Positions 22,666 to 33,860 of a DNA stretch of 64,000 nt are shown in pieces. The notes below the pieces were generated by a model, which was given only the letters and a program-made list of their open reading frames with translations, did not search any database and was not told the DNA's origin. How positions within the stretch are numbered: position 1 is the stretch's first letter; every line of letters starts with the position of its first letter. The position numbers and the translations under genes are program-made. Origin of the DNA: Paracoccaceae bacterium (GTDB lineage Bacteria > Pseudomonadota > Alphaproteobacteria > Rhodobacterales > Rhodobacteraceae); NCBI GenBank assembly GCA_026989055.1, contig JALSKC010000043.1, positions 114,850 to 178,849 of the forward strand, given 5' to 3'.

Positions 22666-23505
22666 GACGTCACCCCTCCCGACGCGCCTGGAAAACTCCG
22701 TGCTGCCGCCCTCGGCAAGGATCCCGGCCTGCCTGACCCATTCGTCCCGGCTGACCCGCCCCCTGAAACCCTTGAGGTTCTCATCGACCCATTTCACCTC
22801 TTCCGCGCTCCAGGAGGCGATCTGCTCGAAATGATAGATCCCCATCGAATTCAGCAGCTGTTCCAGCTTCGGACCGATGCCCTTGATCATCTTCAGGTCG
22901 TCGGCCTTTCCATCGCGCGGCCCCTCCAGGGCCGGCGGCCTGCCGGAGCCGGCGGCGCCCCGGTCGGCGGGTTTCTGCGCCGCCCGCCCCGCGGCCGGCT
23001 TCCCGGCCGCCGCCGTCTTTCCGGCCGTCTTTCCGGTCTCCTTCTTCCCCGCTGCCGGTTTCCCTGCTTCGGAGGATCCTGCCGCCGGCTTCCGCGTTGC
23101 CGTCCCCCCGTCCGCCCTCCGGGATCCGGAGGCGGAGCCCGCCTCCTCCGGCGGCGCGCCGGCGGGCTGCTCCGGGCGTCTGTCCCGGGGCAGCGCGAAG
23201 GCGGGCTTTTCCACGCGCCGGGGGGCCGGCTCCCGCGCCGGGCCGTCCGCTTCCGCGCCGGCCCCGGCCTGTCCGCGCCCCTCCCGGGCAGCCGTTTCGC
23301 CCCCGCCGGAAGCAGCGCCGTCCTCCTCGTCGCGGTAGAACCCGATCCAGAGCAGGATCGCGACCAGCAGCCCGATCAGGATCGCCAGCAGCAGCGCCGC
23401 CCAGAACCCGTAGCTTGCCAGAAACTTCAGCGCCAGAAACGCCAGCAGGCCGGCCAATGCCGCCAGCCCCCAGACCCTGCCTGCGTTGTTGTCGCTCGAG
23501 CGCAT
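22660..23505 (-). CDS. Membrane protein with C-terminal H3TH-like domain
   Basis: 281 residues. Two close hydrophobic helices (about 12-33 and 36-54) are followed by a 140-residue low-complexity linker of Ala, Gly, Lys, Pro and Glu with repeated AAGK/AGKK blocks, then a folded C-terminal domain (about 205-281) with KMIKGIGPKLEQLLNSMGIY and [19 protein letters not shown]. That domain is closely similar to the C-terminus of NuoE next door and resembles the helix-3-turn-helix domains of COG3743, which in Rhodobacterales are also appended to ribosomal protein L21. The linker would let a membrane-anchored domain reach well into the cytoplasm. DNA or RNA binding versus protein docking is unresolved. 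AGGGAGG precedes the ATG. Confidence 0.75.
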   Translation of the reverse strand: MRSSDNNAGRVWGLAALAGLLAFLALKFLASYGFWAALLLAILIGLLVAILLWIGFYRDEEDGAASGGGETAAREGRGQAGAGAEADGPAREPAPRRVEKPAFALPRDRRPEQPAGAPPEEAGSASGSRRADGGTATRKPAAGSSEAGKPAAGKKETGKTAGKTAAAGKPAAGRAAQKPADRGAAGSGRPPALEGPRDGKADDLKMIKGIGPKLEQLLNSMGIYHFEQIASWSAEEVKWVDENLKGFRGRVSRDEWVRQAGILAEGGSTEFSRRVGRGDVY

Positions 23506-23518
23506 CGGAACCTCCCTG

Positions 23519-23607
23519 TACGTTTACCGTTACGTTTTACCGTTACGTTTACCGTTACGTTTTACCGTTTCACACTTGATCTTTGCAGTCTCACACTTGT
23601 CTTTGCA
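23519..23607. repeat. Two adjacent tandem repeats between nuoE and the next gene
   Basis: 23519-23568 holds four units alternating 12 and 13 bp: TACGTTTACCGT, TACGTTTTACCGT, and the same two again (period 25). Directly after, 23567-23607 holds a 21-bp and a 20-bp copy differing by an inserted A (GTTTCACACTTGATCTTTGCA-like, written here in two parts: GTTTCACACTTGA and TCTTTGCA). The patch is far richer in AT than its surroundings and lies in the nuoE-URF leader, upstream of AGGGAGG. Confidence 0.92.
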
Positions 23608-23631
23608 CTTGTCATGCGCGCCATCCCGGCC

Positions 23632-24768
23632 TCAGCGCCCAGATTTCACCCGCGATTTCGCCCGACCGGAAAATTCCGTCTCGCCGCCGGCGGCCAGGAT
23701 CTTCGCCTGGGCAACCCACTCGTCGCGGCGGATCCGGCCCCTGAAACCCTTGAGGTTCTCATCGACCCAGGCGATTTCGGCATCGCTCCACTTCGCGATC
23801 TGGTCGAAATGATAGAACCCGAGCCCGTTCAGCAGCCTTTCCAGCTTCGGGCCGACCCCCCTGATCAGCTTCAGATCGTCCGCCCCGGACTTGCGCGGCG
23901 CCTTCAGCCGGCGCGGGCGGCTGGGCCTGACGGCGGCCGCGGGTTCCGCCCCTGCCTGCCTTTCCACCGCCGCGGCCTTCTGTCCGGGCTTCTTCCCGGG
24001 CGCAGGCCCTCCGGCGGCCGCAGCCCCTTTCGCCCGCGACGTGCCGCCGGTTCCGGCACCCCTGCGCAGCCACGGTGCCTCCAGCGGCACCTCGGTTCCG
24101 TCGATCCGCTTCACGGTATCGCCCAGATCCACGGCAAGCTGCACACTGGCGTTGTACCGGGTGCGGCCGCTTTCGCATTCTGTCAGGCTGGTCAGCCCGG
24201 CCAGCGGCTCGGCCGCGTAGCGCCCGTTCTGCGGCCCCGGAACCGGCACCCTGCCGGCGGCCAGCTCGTCGAGGATCCCGGCGAGGCGCGCCGCGGTCAG
24301 ATCTTCGTAGAAATCCTTGCCGATCTGGACCATCGGCGCGTTGGCGCAGGCGCCGAGGCATTCCACCTCCTCCCAGCTGAACCTGCCGTCCGGCGAAAGC
24401 TGGTGCGGCTCGGGAGCGATCTTCTCGCGGCAGACCGCGATCAGATCCTCGGCGCCGCAGATCATGCAGGAGGTGGTGCCGCAGACCTGGACATGAGCGA
24501 CGCTGCCGACCGGCTGCAGCTGGAACATGAAGTAGAAGGTGGCCACCTCGAGCACGCGGATGTAGTCCATCCCCAGCATGTCGGCCACGTATTCGATCGC
24601 CGGGCGGGTGAGCCAGCCCTCCTGCTCCTGGGCCCGCCACAGCAGCGGGATCACCGCGCTGGCCTGGCGGCCCTCGGGATACTTGCCGATCTGCAGCTTC
24701 GCCCATTCCAGGTTTGCGGGGGTGAAGGCGAAGCTTTCGGGCTGTTCTGGGTGCAGGCGACGCAGCAT
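23632..24768 (-). CDS. nuoE: NADH-quinone oxidoreductase subunit E with H3TH-like extension
   Basis: Thioredoxin-fold [2Fe-2S] subunit (N1a) of the NADH module. Residues 1-170 are canonical NuoE with ligands C96, C101, C137 and C141 (CGTTSC, CLGAC). At 378 residues it is far longer than Paracoccus Nqo2 (about 240). Extra parts are a 170-290 segment with Ala/Lys/Pro-rich linker and a C-terminal domain (about 300-378: [39 protein letters not shown]) nearly the same as the one in the next gene. Role of the extension unknown. It starts directly after the membrane gene at 24769. Confidence 0.95.
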   Translation of the reverse strand: MLRRLHPEQPESFAFTPANLEWAKLQIGKYPEGRQASAVIPLLWRAQEQEGWLTRPAIEYVADMLGMDYIRVLEVATFYFMFQLQPVGSVAHVQVCGTTSCMICGAEDLIAVCREKIAPEPHQLSPDGRFSWEEVECLGACANAPMVQIGKDFYEDLTAARLAGILDELAAGRVPVPGPQNGRYAAEPLAGLTSLTECESGRTRYNASVQLAVDLGDTVKRIDGTEVPLEAPWLRRGAGTGGTSRAKGAAAAGGPAPGKKPGQKAAAVERQAGAEPAAAVRPSRPRRLKAPRKSGADDLKLIRGVGPKLERLLNGLGFYHFDQIAKWSDAEIAWVDENLKGFRGRIRRDEWVAQAKILAAGGETEFSGRAKSRVKSGR

Positions 24769-25140
24769 CTAGACGGCTCCGGCGTTGAAGTGGACGATCA
24801 GCGCGGCCAGGGCGATGACCGCGGACAGGGTGGCCGAAAACAGGTGCTTGAGGAAGGACTTGCCGTGGCGCGCATAGATCCAGGCGTCATGGGCGGCGCT
24901 CAGGCCGGTGGCGGCGAAGACGAAGGCGATCAGCCCCGGGTCGCCGTTGTAGAGCGCCCCCGCCATGATCAGCGCCATGGCGACATAGCGGTTGGCCATG
25001 ACCTCCGGCAGGTTCTCGACCTCGTGGGTGGCGAATCTCAGCCCGCGCCCGGGTGCCCACAAGAACAGGATCGCCAGCCAGATCACGATGCCGGTCATCG
25101 CCACGGCCAGCAGCACGACGGGAAAGGGAAGCGTGCTCAT
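24769..25140 (-). CDS. Unidentified membrane protein between nuoD and nuoE
   Basis: 123 residues starting [16 protein letters not shown]; about four hydrophobic helices with a short polar segment [16 protein letters not shown] between the first and second. The ATG at 25140 shares ATGA with the nuoD stop, and the gene ends immediately before nuoE. No family recognised by name; unidentified frames at this position are a feature of Paracoccus and Rhodobacter nuo clusters. It may act in assembly or stability of complex I (inference from position only). Confidence 0.72.
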   Translation of the reverse strand: MSTLPFPVVLLAVAMTGIVIWLAILFLWAPGRGLRFATHEVENLPEVMANRYVAMALIMAGALYNGDPGLIAFVFAATGLSAAHDAWIYARHGKSFLKHLFSATLSAVIALAALIVHFNAGAV

Positions 25141-26354
25141 CGGTCCACCTCGCCGAACACGATGTCCATGGTGCCGATGATCGCGGCCACATCGGCCAGC
25201 TGGTGCCCCCGGGCCACGTGATCCATCGACTGGAGATGCAGGAAGCCCGGCGCGCGCAGCTTGACCCGCCAGGGCCTGTTGGTGCCGTCGGCCACCAGAT
25301 AGACGCCGAACTCGCCCTTGGGCGCCTCGACCGCGGCATAGACCTCGCCCGCGGGAACCCGGAAGCCCTCGGTATAGAGCTTGAAGTGATGGATCAGCGC
25401 CTCCATCGAGGTCTTCATCTCGGCACGGCGCGGCGGGGCCAGCTTGCCGCGGGCCAGAACCTCGCCCTGGCCGTCCGGGGCGCACAGCTTCTCGATCGCC
25501 TGCAGGATGATCTTCACGCTTTCGCGCATCTCCGCCATGCGGACAAGATAGCGGTCATAACAGTCGCCGTTCTTGCCGACCGGGATTCTGAAGTCGAATT
25601 CGCTGTAGCATTCATAGGGTTGCGCACGGCGCAGATCCCAGGCCAGCCCCGAGCCGCGCACCATCACCCCGGAATAGCCCCAGTCGAGGATGTCCTGCTC
25701 GGACACCACCCCGATATCCACGTTGCGCTGCTTGAAGATCCGGTTTTCCGTCAGCAGCTCGTCGATGTCGTCGAGCCTGGAGGGAAACTCCTGCGCCCAT
25801 TCCCCGATGTCGTCGATCAGCTCGGGCGGCAGATCCTGGTGCACGCCGCCGGGGCGAAAATAGGCCGCGTGCAGCCGCGCCCCGCAGGCGCGCTCGTAGA
25901 AGATCATCAGCTTCTCGCGCTCCTCGAAGCCCCACAGCGGCGGGGTGAGGGCCCCCACGTCCATCGCCTGGGTGGTGACGTTCAGCAGGTGGTTCAGGAT
26001 CCGCCCGATCTCCGAATAGAGCACCCGGATCAGGCTGGCCCGGCGCGGCACCTCGACCCCCACCAGCCGCTCGATGGCAAGGCACCAGGCGTGTTCCTGG
26101 TTCATCGGGGCCACATAGTCGAGCCGGTCCAGATAGGGCAGGTTCTGCAGGTAGGTGCGGCTTTCCATCAGCTTTTCGGTGCCGCGATGCAGAAGCCCGA
26201 TATGCGGGTCCGCCCGTTCGACGATCTCGCCGTCAAGCTCCAGCACCATCCGAAGAACCCCATGTGCCGCAGGGTGCTGCGGGCCGAAATTGATGTTGAA
26301 GTTCCGGATCTTCTGCTCGCCTGTCAGAGCATCGTCATGGGCGCCATCCATCAT
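25137..26354 (-). CDS. nuoD: NADH-quinone oxidoreductase subunit D
   Basis: 49-kDa-type subunit lining the quinone pocket. 405 residues. [20 protein letters not shown] near residue 20 carries the conserved histidine; [22 protein letters not shown] and the C-terminal DIVFGEVDR are diagnostic. The tyrosine that contacts quinone (SYGFTG-type loop) is not separately assigned. ATG at 26354 shares ATGA with the sulfotransferase stop and is preceded by GGAGGAGGAAGG. Confidence 0.97.
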   Translation of the reverse strand: MMDGAHDDALTGEQKIRNFNINFGPQHPAAHGVLRMVLELDGEIVERADPHIGLLHRGTEKLMESRTYLQNLPYLDRLDYVAPMNQEHAWCLAIERLVGVEVPRRASLIRVLYSEIGRILNHLLNVTTQAMDVGALTPPLWGFEEREKLMIFYERACGARLHAAYFRPGGVHQDLPPELIDDIGEWAQEFPSRLDDIDELLTENRIFKQRNVDIGVVSEQDILDWGYSGVMVRGSGLAWDLRRAQPYECYSEFDFRIPVGKNGDCYDRYLVRMAEMRESVKIILQAIEKLCAPDGQGEVLARGKLAPPRRAEMKTSMEALIHHFKLYTEGFRVPAGEVYAAVEAPKGEFGVYLVADGTNRPWRVKLRAPGFLHLQSMDHVARGHQLADVAAIIGTMDIVFGEVDR

Positions 26355-27241
26355 CCTTCCTCCTCCAGCATGTCGGCCTGCCAGCGGGCCGGAAGGCGGC
26401 CGAACCGGCCGCGGACATACTCGTATTGCGGGGCCAGCCAGCGGCGGGCATGGCGGCGCTGCTCCTGGCTCATCTCGACCGGCACCCCTGCATGCACCGG
26501 CTCGGCGAGCGGCGCCGGAAAAGGATCCAGCCCCAGAAAGGCGCAGATCCGGTCCGCCGTCTTCTGGCTGAACAGCTCCTCGTAGAACAGCACCAGCAGC
26601 TGACGCGGTTCGAGCGCCGCATCCAGCCTGGCCAGGATCGCCCGGTAGTCGCCGCGGATCCGGATCCCCTCGTGCCGGCCGCGCCCGTAACGCCAGAAGA
26701 TCCGGTGCGCGCGCGCCGGCACGTCCTCGGGGCGGCGGGCCATGCGCGCGGCGTTCATCCGCACATGCGACCACAGCCGCTCCACCGGATCGCGCAGCAC
26801 CAGCAGGAACCGGACCCGTGCCGCCAGAGCAGCCATCATCCGCAGCCGGGGCACCGACAGCAGCCCGTAGGCCGGCGTGAAATCGCCCACCAGCGCCTGC
26901 TCCTTCCGCCGGCCGGCGCCCAGATAGGCCAGATAGGCGCCCCGGTCCTCCTCCGGCAGGCGGTGCAGCGCCAGCAGCGCCCGGCAGTCCTCCAGCTGCC
27001 GGCGCAGCCGCTCCAGGGCATCATCCGGGGCGGTCAGCAGCCGGATCTCCAGCTCCCGCTCGCGCCGCTCCAGCTGGCGGATCTGATAGCCGCGCTCGCC
27101 GAAGTCCAGCGCATCGAAGTAATGCAGCTCCTTGATCGAGCGCAGGTGGCAGCCCGGGTGCCGCTCCAGATAGCGGAACAGCCAGCTCGTTCCGGCCTTG
27201 GTGGCCCCGAGCCCGAAGATTATGCCGTGCAGAGCGCCCAT
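26351..27241 (-). CDS. Sulfotransferase-family protein embedded in the nuo operon
   Basis: 296-residue PAPS-dependent sulfotransferase homolog. The 5'-phosphosulfate loop is [16 protein letters not shown] (10-25) and the 3'-phosphate-binding segment is [14 protein letters not shown] (148-161); [11 protein letters not shown] and LFYEELF also fit the family (heparan sulfate type/StaL-like). Acceptor unknown. It is coupled by ATGA to nuoD and lies just after a small membrane gene, so it is transcribed with complex I although no sulfation step is known in that complex. Codon use looks like its neighbours, which argues against very recent transfer. Confidence 0.85.
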   Translation of the reverse strand: MGALHGIIFGLGATKAGTSWLFRYLERHPGCHLRSIKELHYFDALDFGERGYQIRQLERRERELEIRLLTAPDDALERLRRQLEDCRALLALHRLPEEDRGAYLAYLGAGRRKEQALVGDFTPAYGLLSVPRLRMMAALAARVRFLLVLRDPVERLWSHVRMNAARMARRPEDVPARAHRIFWRYGRGRHEGIRIRGDYRAILARLDAALEPRQLLVLFYEELFSQKTADRICAFLGLDPFPAPLAEPVHAGVPVEMSQEQRRHARRWLAPQYEYVRGRFGRLPARWQADMLEEEG

Positions 27242-27251
27242 CCCGGCCGCG

Positions 27252-27461
27252 TCAGGCCGCGCCCTCTGAGCCGTCGCGGAAGGCGACGATCCAGAGCAGG
27301 ACGATCGCTCCGAGCGGGATCAGTGCCACCAGCGCCAGCCAGGTTGGCAGCCCCGCCCGCGGCATCAGCCGCCAGAAGGGCACGACCACGAGCACCGCCG
27401 CGATCAGCATCCAGAACAGCCCGCCCCCCATGAACCCGAATGCTCCGGTTCCGTATCCCAT
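27252..27461 (-). CDS. Small two-helix membrane protein after nuoC
   Basis: 69 residues with two hydrophobic helices (GGGLFWMLIAAVLVVVPFWR and PTWLALVALIPLGAIVLLWI) separated by PRAGL, ending in the acidic tail RDGSEGAA. It resembles the small predicted inner-membrane proteins that contain a W..LPRAGLP motif, but I cannot name the family. Lies 76 bp after nuoC and 10 bp before the sulfotransferase. Confidence 0.6.
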   Translation of the reverse strand: MGYGTGAFGFMGGGLFWMLIAAVLVVVPFWRLMPRAGLPTWLALVALIPLGAIVLLWIVAFRDGSEGAA

Positions 27462-27537
27462 CTCCCGTCCTTTCCCGCATCCAGCGCATCCTGCGCACCC
27501 GGCCCGCGACCGCCCCGACCCCCGCGGATCCTGCCGC

Positions 27538-28161
27538 TCAAGACGCGCCCTTTTCTCCCGACGCTCCCTTCTCGTCGCCGGGAAGAATGTAGTTCGCCCC
27601 CTCCCAGGGGGACATGAAGTCGAACTGGCGGTATTCCTGCACCAGCTTCACCGGCTCGTAGACGACCCGCTTCTGCTCCTCGTCGTAACGCACTTCGGCA
27701 TGGCCCGTGGTCGGGAAATCCTTGCGCAGCGGGTGCCCACGGAAACCGTAGTCGGTCAGGATCCGGCGCAGATCCGGATGACCGGAGAACAGGATCCCGA
27801 ACATGTCGAACACCTCGCGCTCGAACCAGTCCGCGCAGCGGTGAATGTCGGTGATCGAAGGCACCATCTCCTCCTCGCGCAGGCGCGCCTTCACCCGGAT
27901 CCGCTGGTTCTGATACATCGACAGCAGATGATAGACCACATCGAAGCGTGCCGCCCGCCCGGGCCAGTCGACGGCGGTGATGTCCACAAGGGTGGAAAAG
28001 CGGCACCCCCGGTCGGCCTTCAGGAAAGCGATGAAATCATGCAGCGAGGCCAGCGGCACATCCACCGTCAGCTCGCCGCGCGCCACCTCCCAGCCCAGCA
28101 CGCAATCGGGCCGTTTCGCCTCGATATGCGCACCCAGTTCCCGCATCGCCTCGTCATTCAT
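27538..28161 (-). CDS. nuoC: NADH-quinone oxidoreductase subunit C
   Basis: 30-kDa-type subunit of the peripheral arm, 207 residues. [24 protein letters not shown], the family signature [31 protein letters not shown] (positions about 108-138) and GHPLRKDFP are unmistakable. nuoC and nuoD are separate here, unlike the fused enterobacterial gene. It starts 3 bp after nuoB. The C-terminus [10 protein letters not shown] is a small repeat. Confidence 0.97.
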   Translation of the reverse strand: MNDEAMRELGAHIEAKRPDCVLGWEVARGELTVDVPLASLHDFIAFLKADRGCRFSTLVDITAVDWPGRAARFDVVYHLLSMYQNQRIRVKARLREEEMVPSITDIHRCADWFEREVFDMFGILFSGHPDLRRILTDYGFRGHPLRKDFPTTGHAEVRYDEEQKRVVYEPVKLVQEYRQFDFMSPWEGANYILPGDEKGASGEKGAS

Positions 28162-28164
28162 GGC

Positions 28165-28688
<524 letters not shown>

Positions 28689-28698
<10 letters not shown>

Positions 28699-29054
28699 TC
28701 GAGCGCCCCCTTCTTCCATTCATAGGCAAAACCGACGGTAAGGACCGCAAGGAACACCATCATCGACCAGAAACCCACGGTGCCCACATCTGCGAAGGCA
28801 ACCGCCCAGGGAAAGAGAAAGGCGATTTCGAGATCGAAGATGATGAACAGGATCGCCACGAGATAGAATCGCACGTCGAACTTCATCCGCGCATCATCGA
28901 AGGCGTTGAAGCCGCATTCATAGGCGCTGATCTTTTCCGGGTCCGGGTTGCGCACGGCGATGATCAGCGCCGCCAGGATCAGGACCAGGCCCAGCGCCGT
29001 GGCAACGCCGAACAGAATGACGATGGGAAGATATTCGCGAAGCAGCTCTTCCAA
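28689..29054 (-). CDS. nuoA: NADH-quinone oxidoreductase subunit A, TTG start
   Basis: Small membrane subunit of complex I, first gene of the 23-kb operon. 121 residues, three helices; the acidic loop [24 protein letters not shown] (split by its conserved Cys) is the ND3 loop that senses the active/deactive state. Family members start (M)EEFLREYLPI; the only start codon at that position is TTG (29054), with AGAGGAG 6 bases upstream. The reading frame continues far upstream as low-similarity sequence. A weak start codon on the first gene may tune expression. Confidence 0.95.
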
Positions 29055-29094
29055 TGGTGGCTCCTCTTGCCGCGCCCCGCCGGGGACCTGGCCC

Positions 29095-29123
29095 GGTTTA
29101 GCGCCGTGCCGCGGCAGGGTCAA
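29095..29123 (-). promoter_or_regulatory. Candidate promoter of the nuo operon
   Basis: On the minus strand TTGACC (29118-29123), a 17-bp spacer and TAAACC (29095-29100), 40 bp before the nuoA TTG. The -35 matches five of six consensus bases, the -10 only three. It is the best sigma-70-like pair between nuoA and the upstream leucine cluster. Confidence 0.5.
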
Positions 29124-29296
29124 CCGAAGCCGGCAGCCGAAACCACCCGAACCGGCCCGCATGCGACACCTCTCCGGCGATCCTCCCTGCCTGTCCGCCC
29201 GCTGCGAAGGCCCTTTTGCGCCCGCACCGCACCCCGGCCGCCCACTCCGGTGCCATGCCCGGTGCCATGCCCCGGCCCCGCGGCCTGCGCCAGCCC

Positions 29297-30088
29297 TCAG
29301 CCTTCCCGCTGCCAGGGGGGCGGGCGGCGAGCGAAAAACGCTTCGATTCCGGCGCGCGCCTCGTCGCTCTCCCAGCGCGCGACCAGCGCTTCGATCGTCG
29401 CATCGATGAGCGCATCGTCGATCACCGGCCCCAGCCGGCGCGCCAGCGCCTTGGCATCGGCGACCGCGCCGGGGGCGCAGCCGAGCCAGGGCGCGATCTC
29501 CTCCTCCACCGCCGCATCCAGCTCCTCTGGCGGGACGGCGCGAGCGAGAACGCCCAGCGCGACCGCCTCTCCGGCATCGAAGATGCGCGAGGACATGAAC
29601 ACCCGTCGCGCCTTCGCCTCGCCCATCCGCGCGATCACATAGGGGGCGATGGTGGCCGGAATCAGGCCGAGGCGGGTCTCGGTCAGCCCGAAGCGCGCGC
29701 CATCGACCCCGATCGCCACGTCGCAGACGCAGGCCAGGCCGATGCCGCCGCCGAAGGCCTGCCCCTGAATCCGGCCGATCAACGGCCTGGGCAGGGTGTT
29801 CAGCGCCTGCAGCATCCCGGCCAGCCTGCGGGCTTCGGCGAAACGGGTGGCGCGCTCGGCGGCCATCTGCGCCTGCATCCACTTCAGGTCGCCGCCCGCG
29901 CAGAAGCTCCTGCCGGCCCCGGTCAGCACCACCACCCGCACCGCCGGATCGGCTCCCAGCACGGCCGCCGCCTCGGTCAGCTCGGCGATCAGACGCGCCG
30001 AAAGCGCATTGTGCCGCTCCGGGCGGTTCAGGGTCAGCCGCGTCACGCCGCGCGCGTCGGTTTCGATCGTGAGCGTCTCGAATCCCAT
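29297..30088 (-). CDS. Enoyl-CoA hydratase family, probable methylglutaconyl-CoA hydratase
   Basis: Crotonase-fold protein of 263 residues. [19 protein letters not shown] holds the first oxyanion-hole stretch, and [19 protein letters not shown] the second. Placed at the end of the ivd-mccB-mccA-GST-hmgL set, its likely role is hydration of 3-methylglutaconyl-CoA to HMG-CoA in leucine breakdown (AUH/LiuC step). Start ATG 30088 has GGGAGAAGGA just upstream; the frame extends upstream but is Arg/Ala-rich. Another enoyl-CoA hydratase activity cannot be excluded. Confidence 0.87.
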   Translation of the reverse strand: MGFETLTIETDARGVTRLTLNRPERHNALSARLIAELTEAAAVLGADPAVRVVVLTGAGRSFCAGGDLKWMQAQMAAERATRFAEARRLAGMLQALNTLPRPLIGRIQGQAFGGGIGLACVCDVAIGVDGARFGLTETRLGLIPATIAPYVIARMGEAKARRVFMSSRIFDAGEAVALGVLARAVPPEELDAAVEEEIAPWLGCAPGAVADAKALARRLGPVIDDALIDATIEALVARWESDEARAGIEAFFARRPPPWQREG

Positions 30089-30194
30089 TCCTTCTCCCGT
30101 TCCTTCCGCCTTTCCCTCCGCAGGCCCCGCACGCCTTCCGCGCGCCGCCCGCCTGCCGCTCCCTGTCTCCTCGGCTGCGCCCCGTCGTCGCCCG

Positions 30195-31049
30195 TCAGCA
30201 CCCCCGCATCCGGCGCGCCTGCTCGCCCGCGCGCTCCAGAACAGCGCCATCCAGCCCGGTTTCGAACCCCCGGCCCGCAAGCCAGGAATGCACCGCCTCG
30301 GTGGCCACGTTGCCGGCCGCACCGGGAGCATAGGGGCAGCCGCCGAGCCCGCCCACGGCCGCATCGAACACCCGCATCCCGAGATCGAGAGATACCGCGA
30401 TATTGTCCAGCGCCCGCCCCGCGGTATCGTGGTAGTGGCCGGCCAGATTCCCGGCCGGCACCACCCGCAGGACGGCCTCCAGCATCGCCCGGACGGTTTC
30501 CGGCCGCCCCTGCCCTATGGTGTCGCCAAGCGAGATTTCGTAGCATCCCATGTCGCGCAGCGCCGCGGCCACCCGGGCCACGCTTTCAGGCGGCGTCGGG
30601 CCGTCATAAGGACAGTCCGTCACGCAGGATACATAGCCGCGAACTTTCAGTTTCGCGTCCAGAGCTGCCCTTGCGACCAGCTCGAACCGCTTCAGGCTTT
30701 CACTTGTCGAGCAGTTGATGTTGGCCTGGCTGAACCCCTCGCTGGCCGAGCCGAACACCGCGATCTCGTCGGCGCCGGCGGCAAGCGCGCGCTCCAGCCC
30801 GCGCATGTTCGGCACCAGCGCGGCGTAGGAGATGCCCGGCGCGCGGCGGATTCCGGCCAGCACCTGGGCGCTGTCGGCCATCTGCGGCACCCGTTTCGGG
30901 CTGACGAAGCTCGCCACCTCGATCCGCCGGAACCCCGCGGTTGAAAGCAGGTCGATCAGCGCGATCTTCTCCGCCGTCGGGATCGCCCGCCTTTCGTTCT
31001 GCAGCCCGTCGCGCGGGCCGACCTCGAAGATCTCGACGAACTCAGCCAT
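30195..31049 (-). CDS. mvaB: Hydroxymethylglutaryl-CoA lyase
   Basis: Cleaves HMG-CoA to acetoacetate and acetyl-CoA, the last step of leucine degradation. 284 residues; TIM-barrel start EVGPRDGLQNE (metal and substrate residues), SFVSPKRVPQMAD, GYVSCVTDCPYDG, GHYHDTAGRALDNI (metal-binding histidines) and the signature GLGGCPYAPGAAGN with the catalytic cysteine. Overlaps the GST gene by 8 bp; ATG at 31049. No membrane or signal sequence. Confidence 0.95.
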   Translation of the reverse strand: MAEFVEIFEVGPRDGLQNERRAIPTAEKIALIDLLSTAGFRRIEVASFVSPKRVPQMADSAQVLAGIRRAPGISYAALVPNMRGLERALAAGADEIAVFGSASEGFSQANINCSTSESLKRFELVARAALDAKLKVRGYVSCVTDCPYDGPTPPESVARVAAALRDMGCYEISLGDTIGQGRPETVRAMLEAVLRVVPAGNLAGHYHDTAGRALDNIAVSLDLGMRVFDAAVGGLGGCPYAPGAAGNVATEAVHSWLAGRGFETGLDGAVLERAGEQARRMRGC

Positions 31050-31694
31050 CGGGCACCGCGTAGAAGGGTTTCGTGTAAAGCTCCGGCGGGCCGTCATCGG
31101 CCCGCGCCGCACGGAACGCCGGGCGCGCCGCGATCCGTTCCAGATAGCGGGCCAGGGCGGGCAGCCCCTCGAACCGCAGGAAGCGGCGCCCCAGCAGCGC
31201 CGCATAGCCGATCGCGGTATCGACGGCGGAAAACCCGCCTTCCAGCATCCAGTCGTGGCGCGACACCACCCGCTCTACCACCTCCAGCGTCTTTTCCAGC
31301 CGGCGCGCCTCCAGCTTCATCACCGTGGGCGAACGCATGTGGTCCTCGTAAAGAACGACATGCTGCTGGGTGAGATTGGCCAGGTGCTGGCCGATGGTTT
31401 CGGCAAAATGCAGCCACTGCAGCCAGTCGGCGCGCTCCGGATCCCCCGGTGCGCGCCAGAGCGGGCTGGCCCGGGTCTCGCAGAGATATTCGGCAATCGC
31501 CCCGCTCTCGAACAGCACCTGCCCGTCGATTTCCAGCGCCGGCACCCGCCCGGCCGGCGACAGCGCAAGATAGGCGGCGTCGCGCAATTCGCCGGAAAGA
31601 AGGGAGTGGCGGACCAGCTCGAACTCGAGCCCCATTTCATGCAGCAGCCAGAGCGTGCGGAAGGAGCGCGACTGGGCACAGTGGTGCAGCCGGA

Positions 31695-31698
<4 letters not shown>
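31042..31698 (-). CDS. Glutathione S-transferase family protein
   Basis: 218 residues: N-terminal thioredoxin-like domain (IRLHHCAQSRSFRTLWLLHE, then VPALEIDGQVLFESGAIAEYL with the glutathione-binding VP and ES) and an all-helical C-terminal domain. It is translationally coupled to mccA (ATGA) and overlaps hmgL, so it is co-expressed with leucine breakdown; GSTs at this position are frequent in relatives. Substrate unknown; it may detoxify reactive CoA intermediates (inference). Confidence 0.87.
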
Positions 31699-33740
<2,042 letters not shown>

Positions 33741-33762
33741 CAGCGCCGCCCCCCGGCCAGGC

Positions 33763-33845
33763 GGGGGCTGCCTGCCCCCGCACCCCCGGGAGTATTTTCG
33801 GCAAGATGAAGAAGGCCCCCCTTCATCTTGCCCCCAAATACTCCC
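33763..33845. repeat. Dispersed Rhodobacterales intergenic repeat, copy 1 (inverted pair)
   Basis: GGGGGC (33763-33768), five bases, GCCCCC (33774-33779) forms a hairpin; then the box AGTATTTTCGGCAAGATGAAG-type sequence at 33788-33811 faces an inverted copy at 33821-33845, separated by 9 bases. The two arms (about 24 bp, nearly complementary) would make a large stem between mccB and mccA. Other copies lie at 42517 and 57561. Confidence 0.85.
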
Positions 33846-33860
33846 GCCGGAGGCATGAAG

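Noticed and set aside
23519..23607. Possible CRISPR array
   Set aside because: Units are contiguous without unique spacers and too short.
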